Shown: positions 6,437 through 13,900 of the stretch, piece by piece
Layout: each line of letters starts with the position of its first letter
Position numbering within the stretch: position 1 is the stretch's first letter
DNA from: Rhodospirillaceae bacterium CCH5-H10
Lineage (GTDB): Bacteria; Pseudomonadota; Alphaproteobacteria; Reyranellales; Reyranellaceae
DNA: 16,391 nt
Direction: 5' to 3'
Assembly (NCBI GenBank): GCA_001557035.1
Contig: LSKJ01000617.1
Location: 1-16,391, forward strand
The notes under the pieces: model-generated
Seen by the model: the letters and a program-made list of their open reading frames with translations, nothing else
What the model was told of the DNA's origin: nothing
Databases searched by the model: none
Made by a program: the position numbers and the translations under genes

Positions 6437-8002
6437 TTGGGCAAGGCCAGAAACGTTCTGTTCATCATGTGCGACCAGCTGCGTGCGGATCATCTGTCCT
6501 GCGCCGGCCATCCGCACCTGAAGACCCCGGCGATCGACGCGCTGGCGGCGCGCGGCGTGCGCTTTCCGCGCGCCTACGTGCAGTCGGGCGTCTGCGGGCC
6601 GAGCCGCATGAGCTTCTACACCGGCCGCTATGTGTCGAGCCACGGCGCGACCTGGAATCGCGTGCCGCTGTCCTTGCGCGAAAAGACTATTGGCGACTTC
6701 CTGTCGGCCGCCGGCATCAAGGTGGCCCTGGCGGGCAAGACCCATGTCCTGCCCGACCTCGAGGCGCTGGAACGGTTCGGCATCGAAGGCGGTTCGGCGC
6801 TGGACGCGCTGATGCGCGCCGGCCGCTTCGAGGAGCTCGATCGCTACGACGGGCATTCGCCGCCAGGCGGCGAGAGCGGCTACGCCGACTATCTGCGCAA
6901 GCACGGCTACGTCTCCGACGATCCCTGGAGCGACTTCGTGATCGCGGCAGACGGGCCCAATGGCGAGAAGGCCTCGGGCTGGCACATGCGCAACGTCCAC
7001 CTGCCGGCGCGCGTGAAGGAGGAGCATTCCGAGACCGCCTACATGACGCGCGAGGCGATGCGCTTCATCGACGAGATGGGCGAGACGCCGTGGTGCCTGC
7101 ATCTCAGCTACGTGAAGCCGCACTGGCCCTACATGGCGCCGGCGCCCTATCACAACATGTACGGCGCTGGCGACATGCTCCCTCTGAACCGTGACGAGCA
7201 GGAGAGGGCGAACGAGCATCCCGTGCTGGCGGCCTATCGCGAGATGGAGGAATCGGTTTCCTTCAGCCGCCCCGAGGCGCCGGGCATCGTGCGGCCGGCC
7301 TATATGGGCCTCATCGCCCAGCTCGACGACTGGCTCGGCCGCCTGTTCGCGCACATGGAACGCGCCGGGCGGCTCGACGACACGCTGATCGTCTTCACCG
7401 CCGACCATGGCGACTTCCTGGGCGACCATTGGCTCGGCGAAAAGGAGATGTTCTACGAGGAGGCGCAGCGCGTACCCTTCATCGTGGTCGATCCCGACCC
7501 GGAGGCCGACCTGACGCGCGGCACCGTCGACGAGCGCTTCGTCGAGGCGATCGACGTCGTGCCGACCATCCTCGAGACGCTGGGCCTGCCGCCGCAGGAT
7601 CACCTGCTCGAAGGCCGCTCGCTGCTGCCGCTCCTGCGCAAGATCCACCTCGACACCTGGCGCGACGCGGTCTTCTCCGAGCTCGATTATTCCTTCCGCG
7701 AGGCGCGCAAGATCCTGGGCCGCAAGCCCAGCGAGTGCCGGGCCATCATGGTCCGCACCGACCGCTGGAAGTACGTCTGGTGGCAAGGCTACCGGCCGAT
7801 GCTGTTCGACCTCGCCAACGATCCGAAGGAACGCCGCGATCTCGGCAACGACCTGACCTACGCGCCGATCTTCCGCGAGATGGAGGAGCGGCTGAACGCC
7901 TGGGCGAAGGCACGCAAGAGCCGCGTCACCGTCGACGACGCCTATGTCGAGGCGCGCACGGCCAAACATCGCCAGCACGGCATCTTCTTCGACCAGTGGT
8001 GA
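6437..8002 (+). CDS. Sulfatase-family hydrolase, phosphonate monoester hydrolase-like
   Basis: 521 residues from the TTG start. Conserved sulfatase/alkaline-phosphatase-superfamily features: metal ligand D13 in NVLFIMCDQLRADH; C53 in the C-x-P-S-R motif (SGVCGPSRMSFYTGR), the site converted to formylglycine; D323 and H324 in FTADHGDFLGDHW; K336 in GEKEMFYEE; and DVVPTILETLG with GRSLLPLL towards the C-terminus. The segment KPHWPYMAPAPYHNMY and overall length recall Rhizobium/Burkholderia phosphonate monoester hydrolases, which also cleave phosphodiesters and sulfate esters; the true substrate cannot be read from sequence. No signal peptide is visible, so it is probably cytoplasmic. A formylglycine-generating enzyme must be encoded elsewhere, as none is seen here. 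The GST-like gene follows after 13 nt, suggesting an operon. An ATG at 6383 is a possible alternative start. Confidence 0.88.
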   Translation: MGKARNVLFIMCDQLRADHLSCAGHPHLKTPAIDALAARGVRFPRAYVQSGVCGPSRMSFYTGRYVSSHGATWNRVPLSLREKTIGDFLSAAGIKVALAGKTHVLPDLEALERFGIEGGSALDALMRAGRFEELDRYDGHSPPGGESGYADYLRKHGYVSDDPWSDFVIAADGPNGEKASGWHMRNVHLPARVKEEHSETAYMTREAMRFIDEMGETPWCLHLSYVKPHWPYMAPAPYHNMYGAGDMLPLNRDEQERANEHPVLAAYREMEESVSFSRPEAPGIVRPAYMGLIAQLDDWLGRLFAHMERAGRLDDTLIVFTADHGDFLGDHWLGEKEMFYEEAQRVPFIVVDPDPEADLTRGTVDERFVEAIDVVPTILETLGLPPQDHLLEGRSLLPLLRKIHLDTWRDAVFSELDYSFREARKILGRKPSECRAIMVRTDRWKYVWWQGYRPMLFDLANDPKERRDLGNDLTYAPIFREMEERLNAWAKARKSRVTVDDAYVEARTAKHRQHGIFFDQW

Positions 8003-8015
8003 AACGAGGGATGAC

Positions 8016-9023
8016 ATGAGCGTGAACCCCTACATTCTCCACGGCATCGGCCCGTCGCCCTACTCGGTGAAGATGCGGGCCATCCTGCGCTATCGCCGGC
8101 TGCCCTTCGTTTGGAAGGCCGATGGCTCGGCGCGCGACGTCGCGGTCGCGGCCGGCCTGCCGCCGGTGATCCCGGCGCTGACCTTCCCCGACGGCAGGGT
8201 GATGAACGATTCGACGCCGCTCGCCCATGCGCTGGAGCGCGCCCATCCCGGCCAGCGCTCGATCGTGCCCGACGATCCGGCGCACGCCTGGCTCAGCGAC
8301 CTGCTGGAGGATTTCGGCGACGAGTGGGTCACCAAGGCGATGTTCCACTATCGCTGGTTCTACGAAGCCGATCGCGTGTTCGCGCAGGGTTGGGTGAGCA
8401 CGTCGCGCGATCCGCAGATGCCGCAGCCCGCTCGGCGCGAGGCGATGCAGGCCTTCAACGACCGTCAGGTCGGGCGCATGGCGATGGTCGGCTGCACCGA
8501 TGCCAACCGGCCGGTCATCGAGGACAGCTACCGCTTCATCCTCGATACGCTCGAAGCCCATGTCGGCAAGATGGAGTTCCTGTTCGGCTCGCGCCCGTCG
8601 CTGGCGGATTTCGGCCTGTTCGGCCAGCTCCAGATCCTGTCGGTCGATCCCACGCCGATGGAGGAGATGCGGCGGCGGGCGCCCGACGTCTATTGCTGGC
8701 TGCTGCGCCTGGACGACGCTTCGGGTGTCGAGGGCGAGTGGCTCGCGGCCGATGCGCCGCTGCCGGATGCGGTGACGGCGCTGCTCCGGCATTGCGGCGA
8801 GACCTACCTGCCGTTCCTGGCCGCCAACCGCACCGCGCTCGAAGAGGGCGCCGCGTCGGTCGATCTCGACATACTGGGCCGCCCGTGGAGCCAGGCGCCC
8901 TTCCGCTACCAGGCCAAGTGCTACGACGCACTGCGCAAGAAGCTCGCGGCGCTTCCCGCCGATGCCCGGCGTCGCCTCGATCCGGTGCTTGCCGAAACCG
9001 GCTGCCTGCGCTGGCTGGAGTAG
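8016..9023 (+). CDS. Glutathione S-transferase-like protein with extended C-terminus
   Basis: 335 residues, much longer than ordinary GSTs (about 200-230). The N-terminus resembles the thioredoxin-fold GST domain: YILHGIGPSPYSVKMRAILRYRRLPF (residues 6-31), then PPVIPALTFPDGRVMNDSTPLAHALER, where the cis-Pro region and NDST glutathione-contact motif are expected. A helical GST C-terminal domain includes FLFGSRPSLADFGLFGQL. The last 100 or so residues (from about TYLPFLAANRTALEEGA) form an additional region. The catalytic residue is uncertain; S14 or S17 near the N-terminus are candidates. GAGGG before ATG 8016 supports this start over an ATG at 7944 inside the sulfatase gene. It lies 13 nt after the sulfatase stop. 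Proteins of this architecture in proteobacteria have no firmly known substrate. Confidence 0.85.
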   Translation: MSVNPYILHGIGPSPYSVKMRAILRYRRLPFVWKADGSARDVAVAAGLPPVIPALTFPDGRVMNDSTPLAHALERAHPGQRSIVPDDPAHAWLSDLLEDFGDEWVTKAMFHYRWFYEADRVFAQGWVSTSRDPQMPQPARREAMQAFNDRQVGRMAMVGCTDANRPVIEDSYRFILDTLEAHVGKMEFLFGSRPSLADFGLFGQLQILSVDPTPMEEMRRRAPDVYCWLLRLDDASGVEGEWLAADAPLPDAVTALLRHCGETYLPFLAANRTALEEGAASVDLDILGRPWSQAPFRYQAKCYDALRKKLAALPADARRRLDPVLAETGCLRWLE

Positions 9024-9107
9024 CGCCTCGTCTTAGGTCGAATGGCCGATACAGTCGTCGTGCAGTAAGACTCTGCCCCTGGGTTTTCAGCCTCGGGGAG
9101 AGACACG

Positions 9108-9941
9108 ATGACGACCGCGACCGAAGAGACCTTCGACGGCAAGGGAGGTCTCAAGATCTTCCTGCGTTCCTGGAAGCCCGCCGGCGCGCCGCGCGCGGTC
9201 GTCATCATATGCCACGGCGTCAATTCCCATGGCGGTCAGTATCTCTGGCCGGCCGGCGAACTGGTGAAGAAGGGCCATGCCGTCTTCGCGCTCGACCTGC
9301 GCGGCCGGGGCAAGTCGGACGGCGAACGCTTCTATGTCGACGACGTCGCCGACTATGTCGCCGACGTAGCCGGTGTCGTGAAGATCGCCAAGGCGCGCCA
9401 TCCCGGCCTGCCGGTCTTCCTTTTGGGCCACAGCGCCGGCGGCGTCGTCTCCGCGACCTACGCGCTCGACAACCAGGCCGAACTCGCAGGCTTCATCTGC
9501 GAGAGCTTCGCCTTCCAGGTGCCGGCGCCCGGCTTCGCACTCGCCGCCATCAAGGGGCTGAGCCATTTCGCGCCGCGCCTGCCGGTGCTGAAGCTCAAGA
9601 ACGAGGATTTCACGCGCGATCCGGTGGCGCTCGCCGCGCTGAACGCCGATCCGCTGATCGCGCATGAGATCCAGCCGGCCGCCACCGTCGCCGCTCTCGT
9701 GCGCGCCGACGAGCGGCTGCGCGAGGAGTTTCCGAAGATCACGCTGCCGGTCCTCATCATGCACGGCACCGCCGACAAGGCGACGGTCTGCGAGGGCAGC
9801 CAGTTCTTCCACGACACCGCCGGCTCGGCCGACAAGACGCTGAAGCTCTACAAGGATCACTTCCACGACCTGCTGGCCGACACCGGCAAGGAGGACGTGA
9901 TGGCCGACATCACCGCGTGGATCGACGCGCGCCTGAAATAA
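9108..9941 (+). CDS. Alpha/beta hydrolase, monoacylglycerol lipase / lysophospholipase-like
   Basis: 277 residues of the serine aminopeptidase S33/Hydrolase_4 type. The catalytic triad can be placed: S109 in the nucleophile elbow GHSAGG, D223 in MHGTADKAT and H253 in KDHFHDLLAD. The oxyanion-hole motif HGVNSHGGQY (residues 36-45) and DLRGRGKSDGER (63-74) are typical of monoglyceride lipases. No signal peptide is present, so it probably acts in the cytoplasm on short- or medium-chain monoacylglycerols or related esters; the substrate is inferred from family resemblance. GGGGAG (9095-9100) lies 7 nt before the ATG. The 84-nt gap to the GST-like gene shows no clear terminator or operator. A single-gene unit or the last gene of the sulfatase operon are both possible. 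Confidence 0.92.
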   Translation: MTTATEETFDGKGGLKIFLRSWKPAGAPRAVVIICHGVNSHGGQYLWPAGELVKKGHAVFALDLRGRGKSDGERFYVDDVADYVADVAGVVKIAKARHPGLPVFLLGHSAGGVVSATYALDNQAELAGFICESFAFQVPAPGFALAAIKGLSHFAPRLPVLKLKNEDFTRDPVALAALNADPLIAHEIQPAATVAALVRADERLREEFPKITLPVLIMHGTADKATVCEGSQFFHDTAGSADKTLKLYKDHFHDLLADTGKEDVMADITAWIDARLK

Positions 9942-10062
9942 GCCGATGCCGGGCTGACCGCGATGCGAATGCGTCCGGCTGGGGGGTTCTTCCGGCCGCT
10001 TCACCCCTGCTGCTAAGCTTACGCCATCTTGTCGAGTCCCGATGGCCAGGCTTGGGGGTGAG

Positions 10063-11244
10063 ATGAACGCAAGATTTTCAGCACTGATCCTGACCGCCTC
10101 GATGGCGTTCTCCTTCGCGGTGCCGGCGATGGTGTCGGCACAGCCCGCAACGCCGCAGAATTCGGCCCGCCCGCCTGCGACCCAGCCGCCCGCGGCGACG
10201 CCTGGTCAGCCCAACTTGCCCCGGCAGACGCCCGGCCAGATGGGCGCCGGCATCTCCCCGGCGTCGGCGGCACAGAATGCGCCGGCGCCCGAGCCCACGC
10301 TTGCCGTGATCAAGAAGCGCGGCCAGGTCCTCTGCGGCGTCAATGGCGAGCTTCCCGGTTTCTCCGTTGTCGACCGGCAGGGCCGGTGGTCGGGCTTCGA
10401 CGTCGATTTCTGCCGGTCGATCGCGGCCGCGACCCTGAACGACGCCAGCAAGGTGAAGTTCGTCCCCGCCACCGCGACCAACCGGTTCGACCTGCTGAAG
10501 AGCGGCCAGATCGATCTCCTGGTGCGCAACACCACGATCACTCTGCGCCGCAGCACCGGCGACACCGGCGTACGCTATGCCGCCGTCACCTTCATCGACG
10601 CCCAGAGCTTCGCGGTGTCCAAGCGGTCCGGCATAGACAGTCTCGCCAAGCTCGACAAGGCACGGATCTGCGTGACGCGCGACACGACCTATCAGCAGAA
10701 CACCCTCGATTGGTTCGCCGGTATGGGCATGTCGGTCAGGCTGGTCCTGTTCGACAAGACAGAGGCCACCTTCGAGGCGTTCGTGTCGGGTGCCTGCGAG
10801 GCCGTCACCCAGCAGTCGACCGGGCTCGTCACCGCGATCCTCGGCACCGGCAAGCAGGACGACTATCTCGTGCTGCCCGAGATCATCTCCAAGGAGCCGC
10901 ACGGACCCTATGTGCGGGCAGGCGACAACGACTGGATCGACATCGTGCGCTGGACGCACAATGCCCGCCTCGAAGCGGAGGAGATCGGCATCACGTCGCA
11001 GAACCTCGAAAGCTTCCGCAACACGCGCTCGCTGGCGGCGCGCCGGCTGCTCGGCATCGATACCGGCAACGGCAAGGCGCTGGGCCTCGACGAGCAGTGG
11101 GCCTACCGGATCATCGCGCAGGTCGGCAATTACGGCGAAAGCTACGAGCGCCACTTCGGCGCCGAATCGCCCCTGAAGTACGCCCGCGGTCTCAACGCGC
11201 TGTGGACCCGCGGCGGCGTCATGTATCCGCTGCCGATGCGATAA
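10063..11244 (+). CDS. AapJ-like periplasmic amino acid-binding protein of an ABC transporter
   Basis: 393 residues from ATG 10063. Residues 1-26 form a signal peptide (MNARFSALILTASMAFSFAV, then PAMVSA). Residues 27-80 are an unusual Pro/Ala/Gln-rich linker. The binding domain begins near 83 with a segment matching general L-amino acid binding proteins: LCGVNGELPGFSVVDRQGRW, GFDVDFCRSIAAATL, RICVTRDTTYQQNTLDWF, FVSGACEAVTQQSTGL, PEIISKEPHGPYVRAGDNDW, and the C-terminal VGNYGESYERHFGAESPLKY followed by ARGLNALWTRGGVMYP. Paired cysteines as in AapJ are present. No permease or ATPase gene is adjacent, so it is an orphan that must share a transporter or act as a sensor. GGGGGTGAG immediately precedes the chosen start; an in-frame ATG at 10042 would add 7 residues before the signal peptide. 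Confidence 0.92.
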   Translation: MNARFSALILTASMAFSFAVPAMVSAQPATPQNSARPPATQPPAATPGQPNLPRQTPGQMGAGISPASAAQNAPAPEPTLAVIKKRGQVLCGVNGELPGFSVVDRQGRWSGFDVDFCRSIAAATLNDASKVKFVPATATNRFDLLKSGQIDLLVRNTTITLRRSTGDTGVRYAAVTFIDAQSFAVSKRSGIDSLAKLDKARICVTRDTTYQQNTLDWFAGMGMSVRLVLFDKTEATFEAFVSGACEAVTQQSTGLVTAILGTGKQDDYLVLPEIISKEPHGPYVRAGDNDWIDIVRWTHNARLEAEEIGITSQNLESFRNTRSLAARRLLGIDTGNGKALGLDEQWAYRIIAQVGNYGESYERHFGAESPLKYARGLNALWTRGGVMYPLPMR

Positions 11245-11314
11245 ATCCCCGAGCGTCTTTGTGGTCGTTCGAGGGCAAGAGCCGCAAATTTCCCGGCCGG
11301 TCTTCACGGTTGTT

Positions 11315-11332
11315 TGAACGAAACTCCGTTCA
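11315..11332. promoter_or_regulatory. Perfect inverted repeat upstream of the adenylate cyclase gene (possible operator)
   Basis: TGAACG, six bases, then CGTTCA, ending 51 nt before the cyclase start. It lies in the 139-bp gap after the binding-protein gene. The geometry suits a dimeric regulator, but short inverted repeats also occur by chance and no family could be assigned. Confidence 0.3.
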
Positions 11333-11383
11333 CGCGCACACGCGGAGCGGGTAAGCCGTTCAGCCTCCAGGAAACGGACCGGA

Positions 11384-12763
11384 ATGACATCAGCCCTTGC
11401 CCAAGACGGCGCGTTCGCGCGCCTGCGTGTTCGTCTCGAGGAAGAAGAACATGCAGGCCTGGCCTTCGCCTTTCGCTTCCGCCTGATCGCCCTCGGCACC
11501 GTGGCCGTGTGGCTGCTCTTCGCCGCCGGGCCGGCACGCGTCGGCGTGGGTGTCGGTGCCTGCGTGACGATGATGGCGACGGCCTGGCTGGTCTATGCCT
11601 TCCGCGCCTCGCCGCACGCCCGGGCGCTGCAGCTCGCCGTCACCGTCGTCGACGTGACCGTCATCACCATCGGCACCATCGTGCCGATCCCCGGCGCGGA
11701 GAACGGGCTGTGGCTCGAACAGGTATTCGGTCGGCGCTCGCTGTTCCTCTATCTCGTGATCTACCTGACCGCGAGCGCGCTCAGCTACTCGGTGCGCACC
11801 GTGATCCTGACCGGCGCGGCCTCCTTGGTGGCCTTGCTGTGCAGCTTCGCCTGGACCGCGGTCGATCAGGCGCAGGCGTCCGGCGTCGACCTGTTCGGTG
11901 CGTCGGGCCTCTGGCCGACGGCACGCGCGATCTTCGCGCGGCTGATCGGCCCCGGCTTCGTGACGCCCGAGGCTTTCCTCGTCCAGCAGCTCGTCTTCAT
12001 GACCTTGTGCACCGGGTTCATCGCCGTGGCCGTGTGGCGCGCCCGCGCCCATCTCGGGCGCACGCTGATGGCCGAGGGCGAGCGCAACAACCTCGCGCGC
12101 TTCTTCTCGCCGAACCTCGTCGATCGGCTGGCTGGCGGGCGTCACGACTTCGAGGTCGCCCGAGAGAGCAAGGCCACGGTCCTGTTCGTCGACGTCGTGG
12201 GGTTCACGCGCCTGATGGAAGGGCAGCCGCCGCAGCAGACGATCGACTTCCTGCGCGTCTTCCACGAGCGGATGGCGGAGTGCATCTTCGGCCATGGCGG
12301 CACGCTCGACAAATTCATCGGCGACGGCGTGATGGCGACCTTCGGCACGCCCGACGCGCAGCCCGACGACGAGACCCGCGCGCTGCGCTGTGCGCTCGAC
12401 ATGGTGCGGTCGGTCGAGGACTGGAACCGCGGCCGCCGCATGCGCGGCCTGCCGGCCGTGCGCATTGCCGTCGGTGTCCATGTGGGCCCCGTGCTGATGG
12501 GCGCCATCGGCAGCCGCAACCGGCTCGAATACAGCGCCGTCGGCGATACGGTGAACGTGGCAAGCCGCCTGGAACATCTGGCGCGTGCCCACGACGCCTC
12601 GATCGTGGCCAGCGCCGAGACGCTGGCGGCTGCCGTCAATTCGGGAGGTTTCACGGCTGGCGACAGCAGGCGCTTTCGCCCCGTAGGGGCCGTGCAGGTC
12701 CCCGGCCGGGGCGAGCCGGTCGAGGTGTTCGTCGTACCGGTTTCGGAAAGGGCGGCCCGCTGA
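11384..12763 (+). CDS. Membrane-anchored class III adenylate cyclase
   Basis: 459 residues. The N-terminal half has about six hydrophobic segments (roughly 33-49, 53-73, 82-101, 119-135, 138-160, 199-219). A short linker (GERNNLARFFSPNLVDRLAG, 232-251) leads to the class III cyclase domain, about 262-440. Metal-binding aspartates are D270 (VLFVDVVGF) and D314 (DKFIGDGVMATFG). K310 selects adenine; the partner position, seven residues before N391, is S384 (EYSAVGDTVN), giving the Lys-Ser pair of class IIIb enzymes. N391 and R395 stabilise the transition state. All catalytic residues are therefore present, and the product is predicted to be cAMP. Family IIIb enzymes can respond to bicarbonate, but this is not shown here. 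The membrane domain has no recognised sensor motif. The gene stands alone, preceded by an inverted repeat at 11315-11332. Confidence 0.92.
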   Translation: MTSALAQDGAFARLRVRLEEEEHAGLAFAFRFRLIALGTVAVWLLFAAGPARVGVGVGACVTMMATAWLVYAFRASPHARALQLAVTVVDVTVITIGTIVPIPGAENGLWLEQVFGRRSLFLYLVIYLTASALSYSVRTVILTGAASLVALLCSFAWTAVDQAQASGVDLFGASGLWPTARAIFARLIGPGFVTPEAFLVQQLVFMTLCTGFIAVAVWRARAHLGRTLMAEGERNNLARFFSPNLVDRLAGGRHDFEVARESKATVLFVDVVGFTRLMEGQPPQQTIDFLRVFHERMAECIFGHGGTLDKFIGDGVMATFGTPDAQPDDETRALRCALDMVRSVEDWNRGRRMRGLPAVRIAVGVHVGPVLMGAIGSRNRLEYSAVGDTVNVASRLEHLARAHDASIVASAETLAAAVNSGGFTAGDSRRFRPVGAVQVPGRGEPVEVFVVPVSERAAR

Positions 12764-12872
12764 GCGACCTCGAAGGCCGCAGCGCGAGCGGAGGACGCGG
12801 CGTTGCGTGACGCCTGCCGGAGGGGCTGTTAGCGTCCGCGCCATAGATCAAGAAGAGTAGCGTGGAGGAGTG

Positions 12873-13859
12873 ATGTTCGAGTTCAAGCCCACCCGTCGTG
12901 CCGTGCTGGCCGGCGCCGCCGCGACCCTTGCTGCGCCCGGCCTCGTACATGCGCAGGACGCGTTCCCCAACAAGCCCATCAAGTTCATCGTGCCCTACAC
13001 GCCGGCCGGCGCGACCGACAACATCTCGCGCATCGTGATGGCCAAGGTATCCGATATTTTCGGCCAGCAGGTCCTGATCGACAACAAGGCGGGCGGCGGC
13101 GGCACCATCGGCACCGACGCGATCGCCAAGGCAGCCCCCGACGGCTACACGATCGGCCTCGTCACCATCTCCATGTTCTGCATGGCGCCGGCGCTCTACG
13201 CCAGGCTGCCCTACGATTCGGCCAAGGATTTCTCGCCGATGGCCGGCATGTCGGTGTGGCCGAACATGCTGGTGGTCCATCCCAGCGTGCCGGCCAAGAC
13301 CGTGCCGGAGCTGATCGCGCTGCTGAAGGCCAATCCGGGCAAGTACAACATGGCCTCGTCCGGTTCGGGCACCACGATCCATCTCGCCGGCGAGATGTTC
13401 AAGCAGCTCACCGGCACCGACATGCTGCATGTCCCCTACAAGGGCAGCGCCGGCGCGATACAGGACCTGATCGCGGGCAACGTCCACATCATGTTCGACA
13501 ACATGCCGAGCTGCTTCCCGCATGTTCAGGCCGGCAAGCTGCGGGCGCTGGGCGTCACCAGCCGCGAGCGCAACAAGGCCGCGCCCGACGTGCCGGCGAT
13601 CATCGAATTCGTGCCGAACTACGTGGTGGAAGTCTGGATGGGCTTCGGCGGTCCGGCGGGCGTGCCGCAACCCATCGTCGACAAGCTCTCGGCCGCCGGC
13701 ATCAAGGCGCTCGAGGATGCCGACGTGAAGGCAAAGTTCGCCGCCCTCGGCACCGATCCCTGGCCGATGTCGCCCAAGGGCCTCCAGGACCGGATCGTGA
13801 GCGAGATCGCGGTGTGGGCGCCCATCGTCAAGGCGAGCGGCGCCAAGGTGGACGGCTGA
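12873..13859 (+). CDS. Bug-family (TctC-like) tripartite tricarboxylate transporter substrate-binding protein
   Basis: 328 residues. A signal peptide with a twin-arginine-like start (TRRAVLAGAAATLAAPGLVH, R8-R9) ends at about A27. The mature protein shows the Bug pattern: FPNKPIKFIVPYTPAGATDN, IDNKAGGGGTIGTDAIAKA, PDGYTIGL, KYNMASSGSGTTIHLAGEMF, VPYKGSAGAIQDLIAGNVH, and GGPAGVPQPIVDKLSAA. These proteins capture carboxylates and similar small molecules in the periplasm; the ligand cannot be predicted. No tctA or tctB membrane genes are adjacent, the usual situation for this greatly expanded family. GGAGG (12864-12868) sits 4 nt before ATG 12873; a GTG three bases earlier is possible but too close to the ribosome-binding site. 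Confidence 0.95.
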   Translation: MFEFKPTRRAVLAGAAATLAAPGLVHAQDAFPNKPIKFIVPYTPAGATDNISRIVMAKVSDIFGQQVLIDNKAGGGGTIGTDAIAKAAPDGYTIGLVTISMFCMAPALYARLPYDSAKDFSPMAGMSVWPNMLVVHPSVPAKTVPELIALLKANPGKYNMASSGSGTTIHLAGEMFKQLTGTDMLHVPYKGSAGAIQDLIAGNVHIMFDNMPSCFPHVQAGKLRALGVTSRERNKAAPDVPAIIEFVPNYVVEVWMGFGGPAGVPQPIVDKLSAAGIKALEDADVKAKFAALGTDPWPMSPKGLQDRIVSEIAVWAPIVKASGAKVDG

Positions 13860-13900
13860 GGCCGCGCCGACAGGACCTCGAACCCGCGCGCCGTCCTCCC

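Noticed and set aside
6395..8017. A 540-codon minus-strand frame opposite the sulfatase gene
   Set aside because: The plus strand encodes a full sulfatase with all catalytic motifs; the minus frame shows no recognisable family.
9942..10062. Possible terminator or promoter in the gap before the AapJ-like gene
   Set aside because: Only a weak 4-bp CCGG self-pairing and no T-run were found; no promoter elements could be assigned with confidence.
11315..11332. Possible alphaproteobacterial LexA box upstream of the cyclase
   Set aside because: The LexA box in this group is a direct repeat GTTC-N7-GTTC; here the halves are inverted and the spacing does not match.
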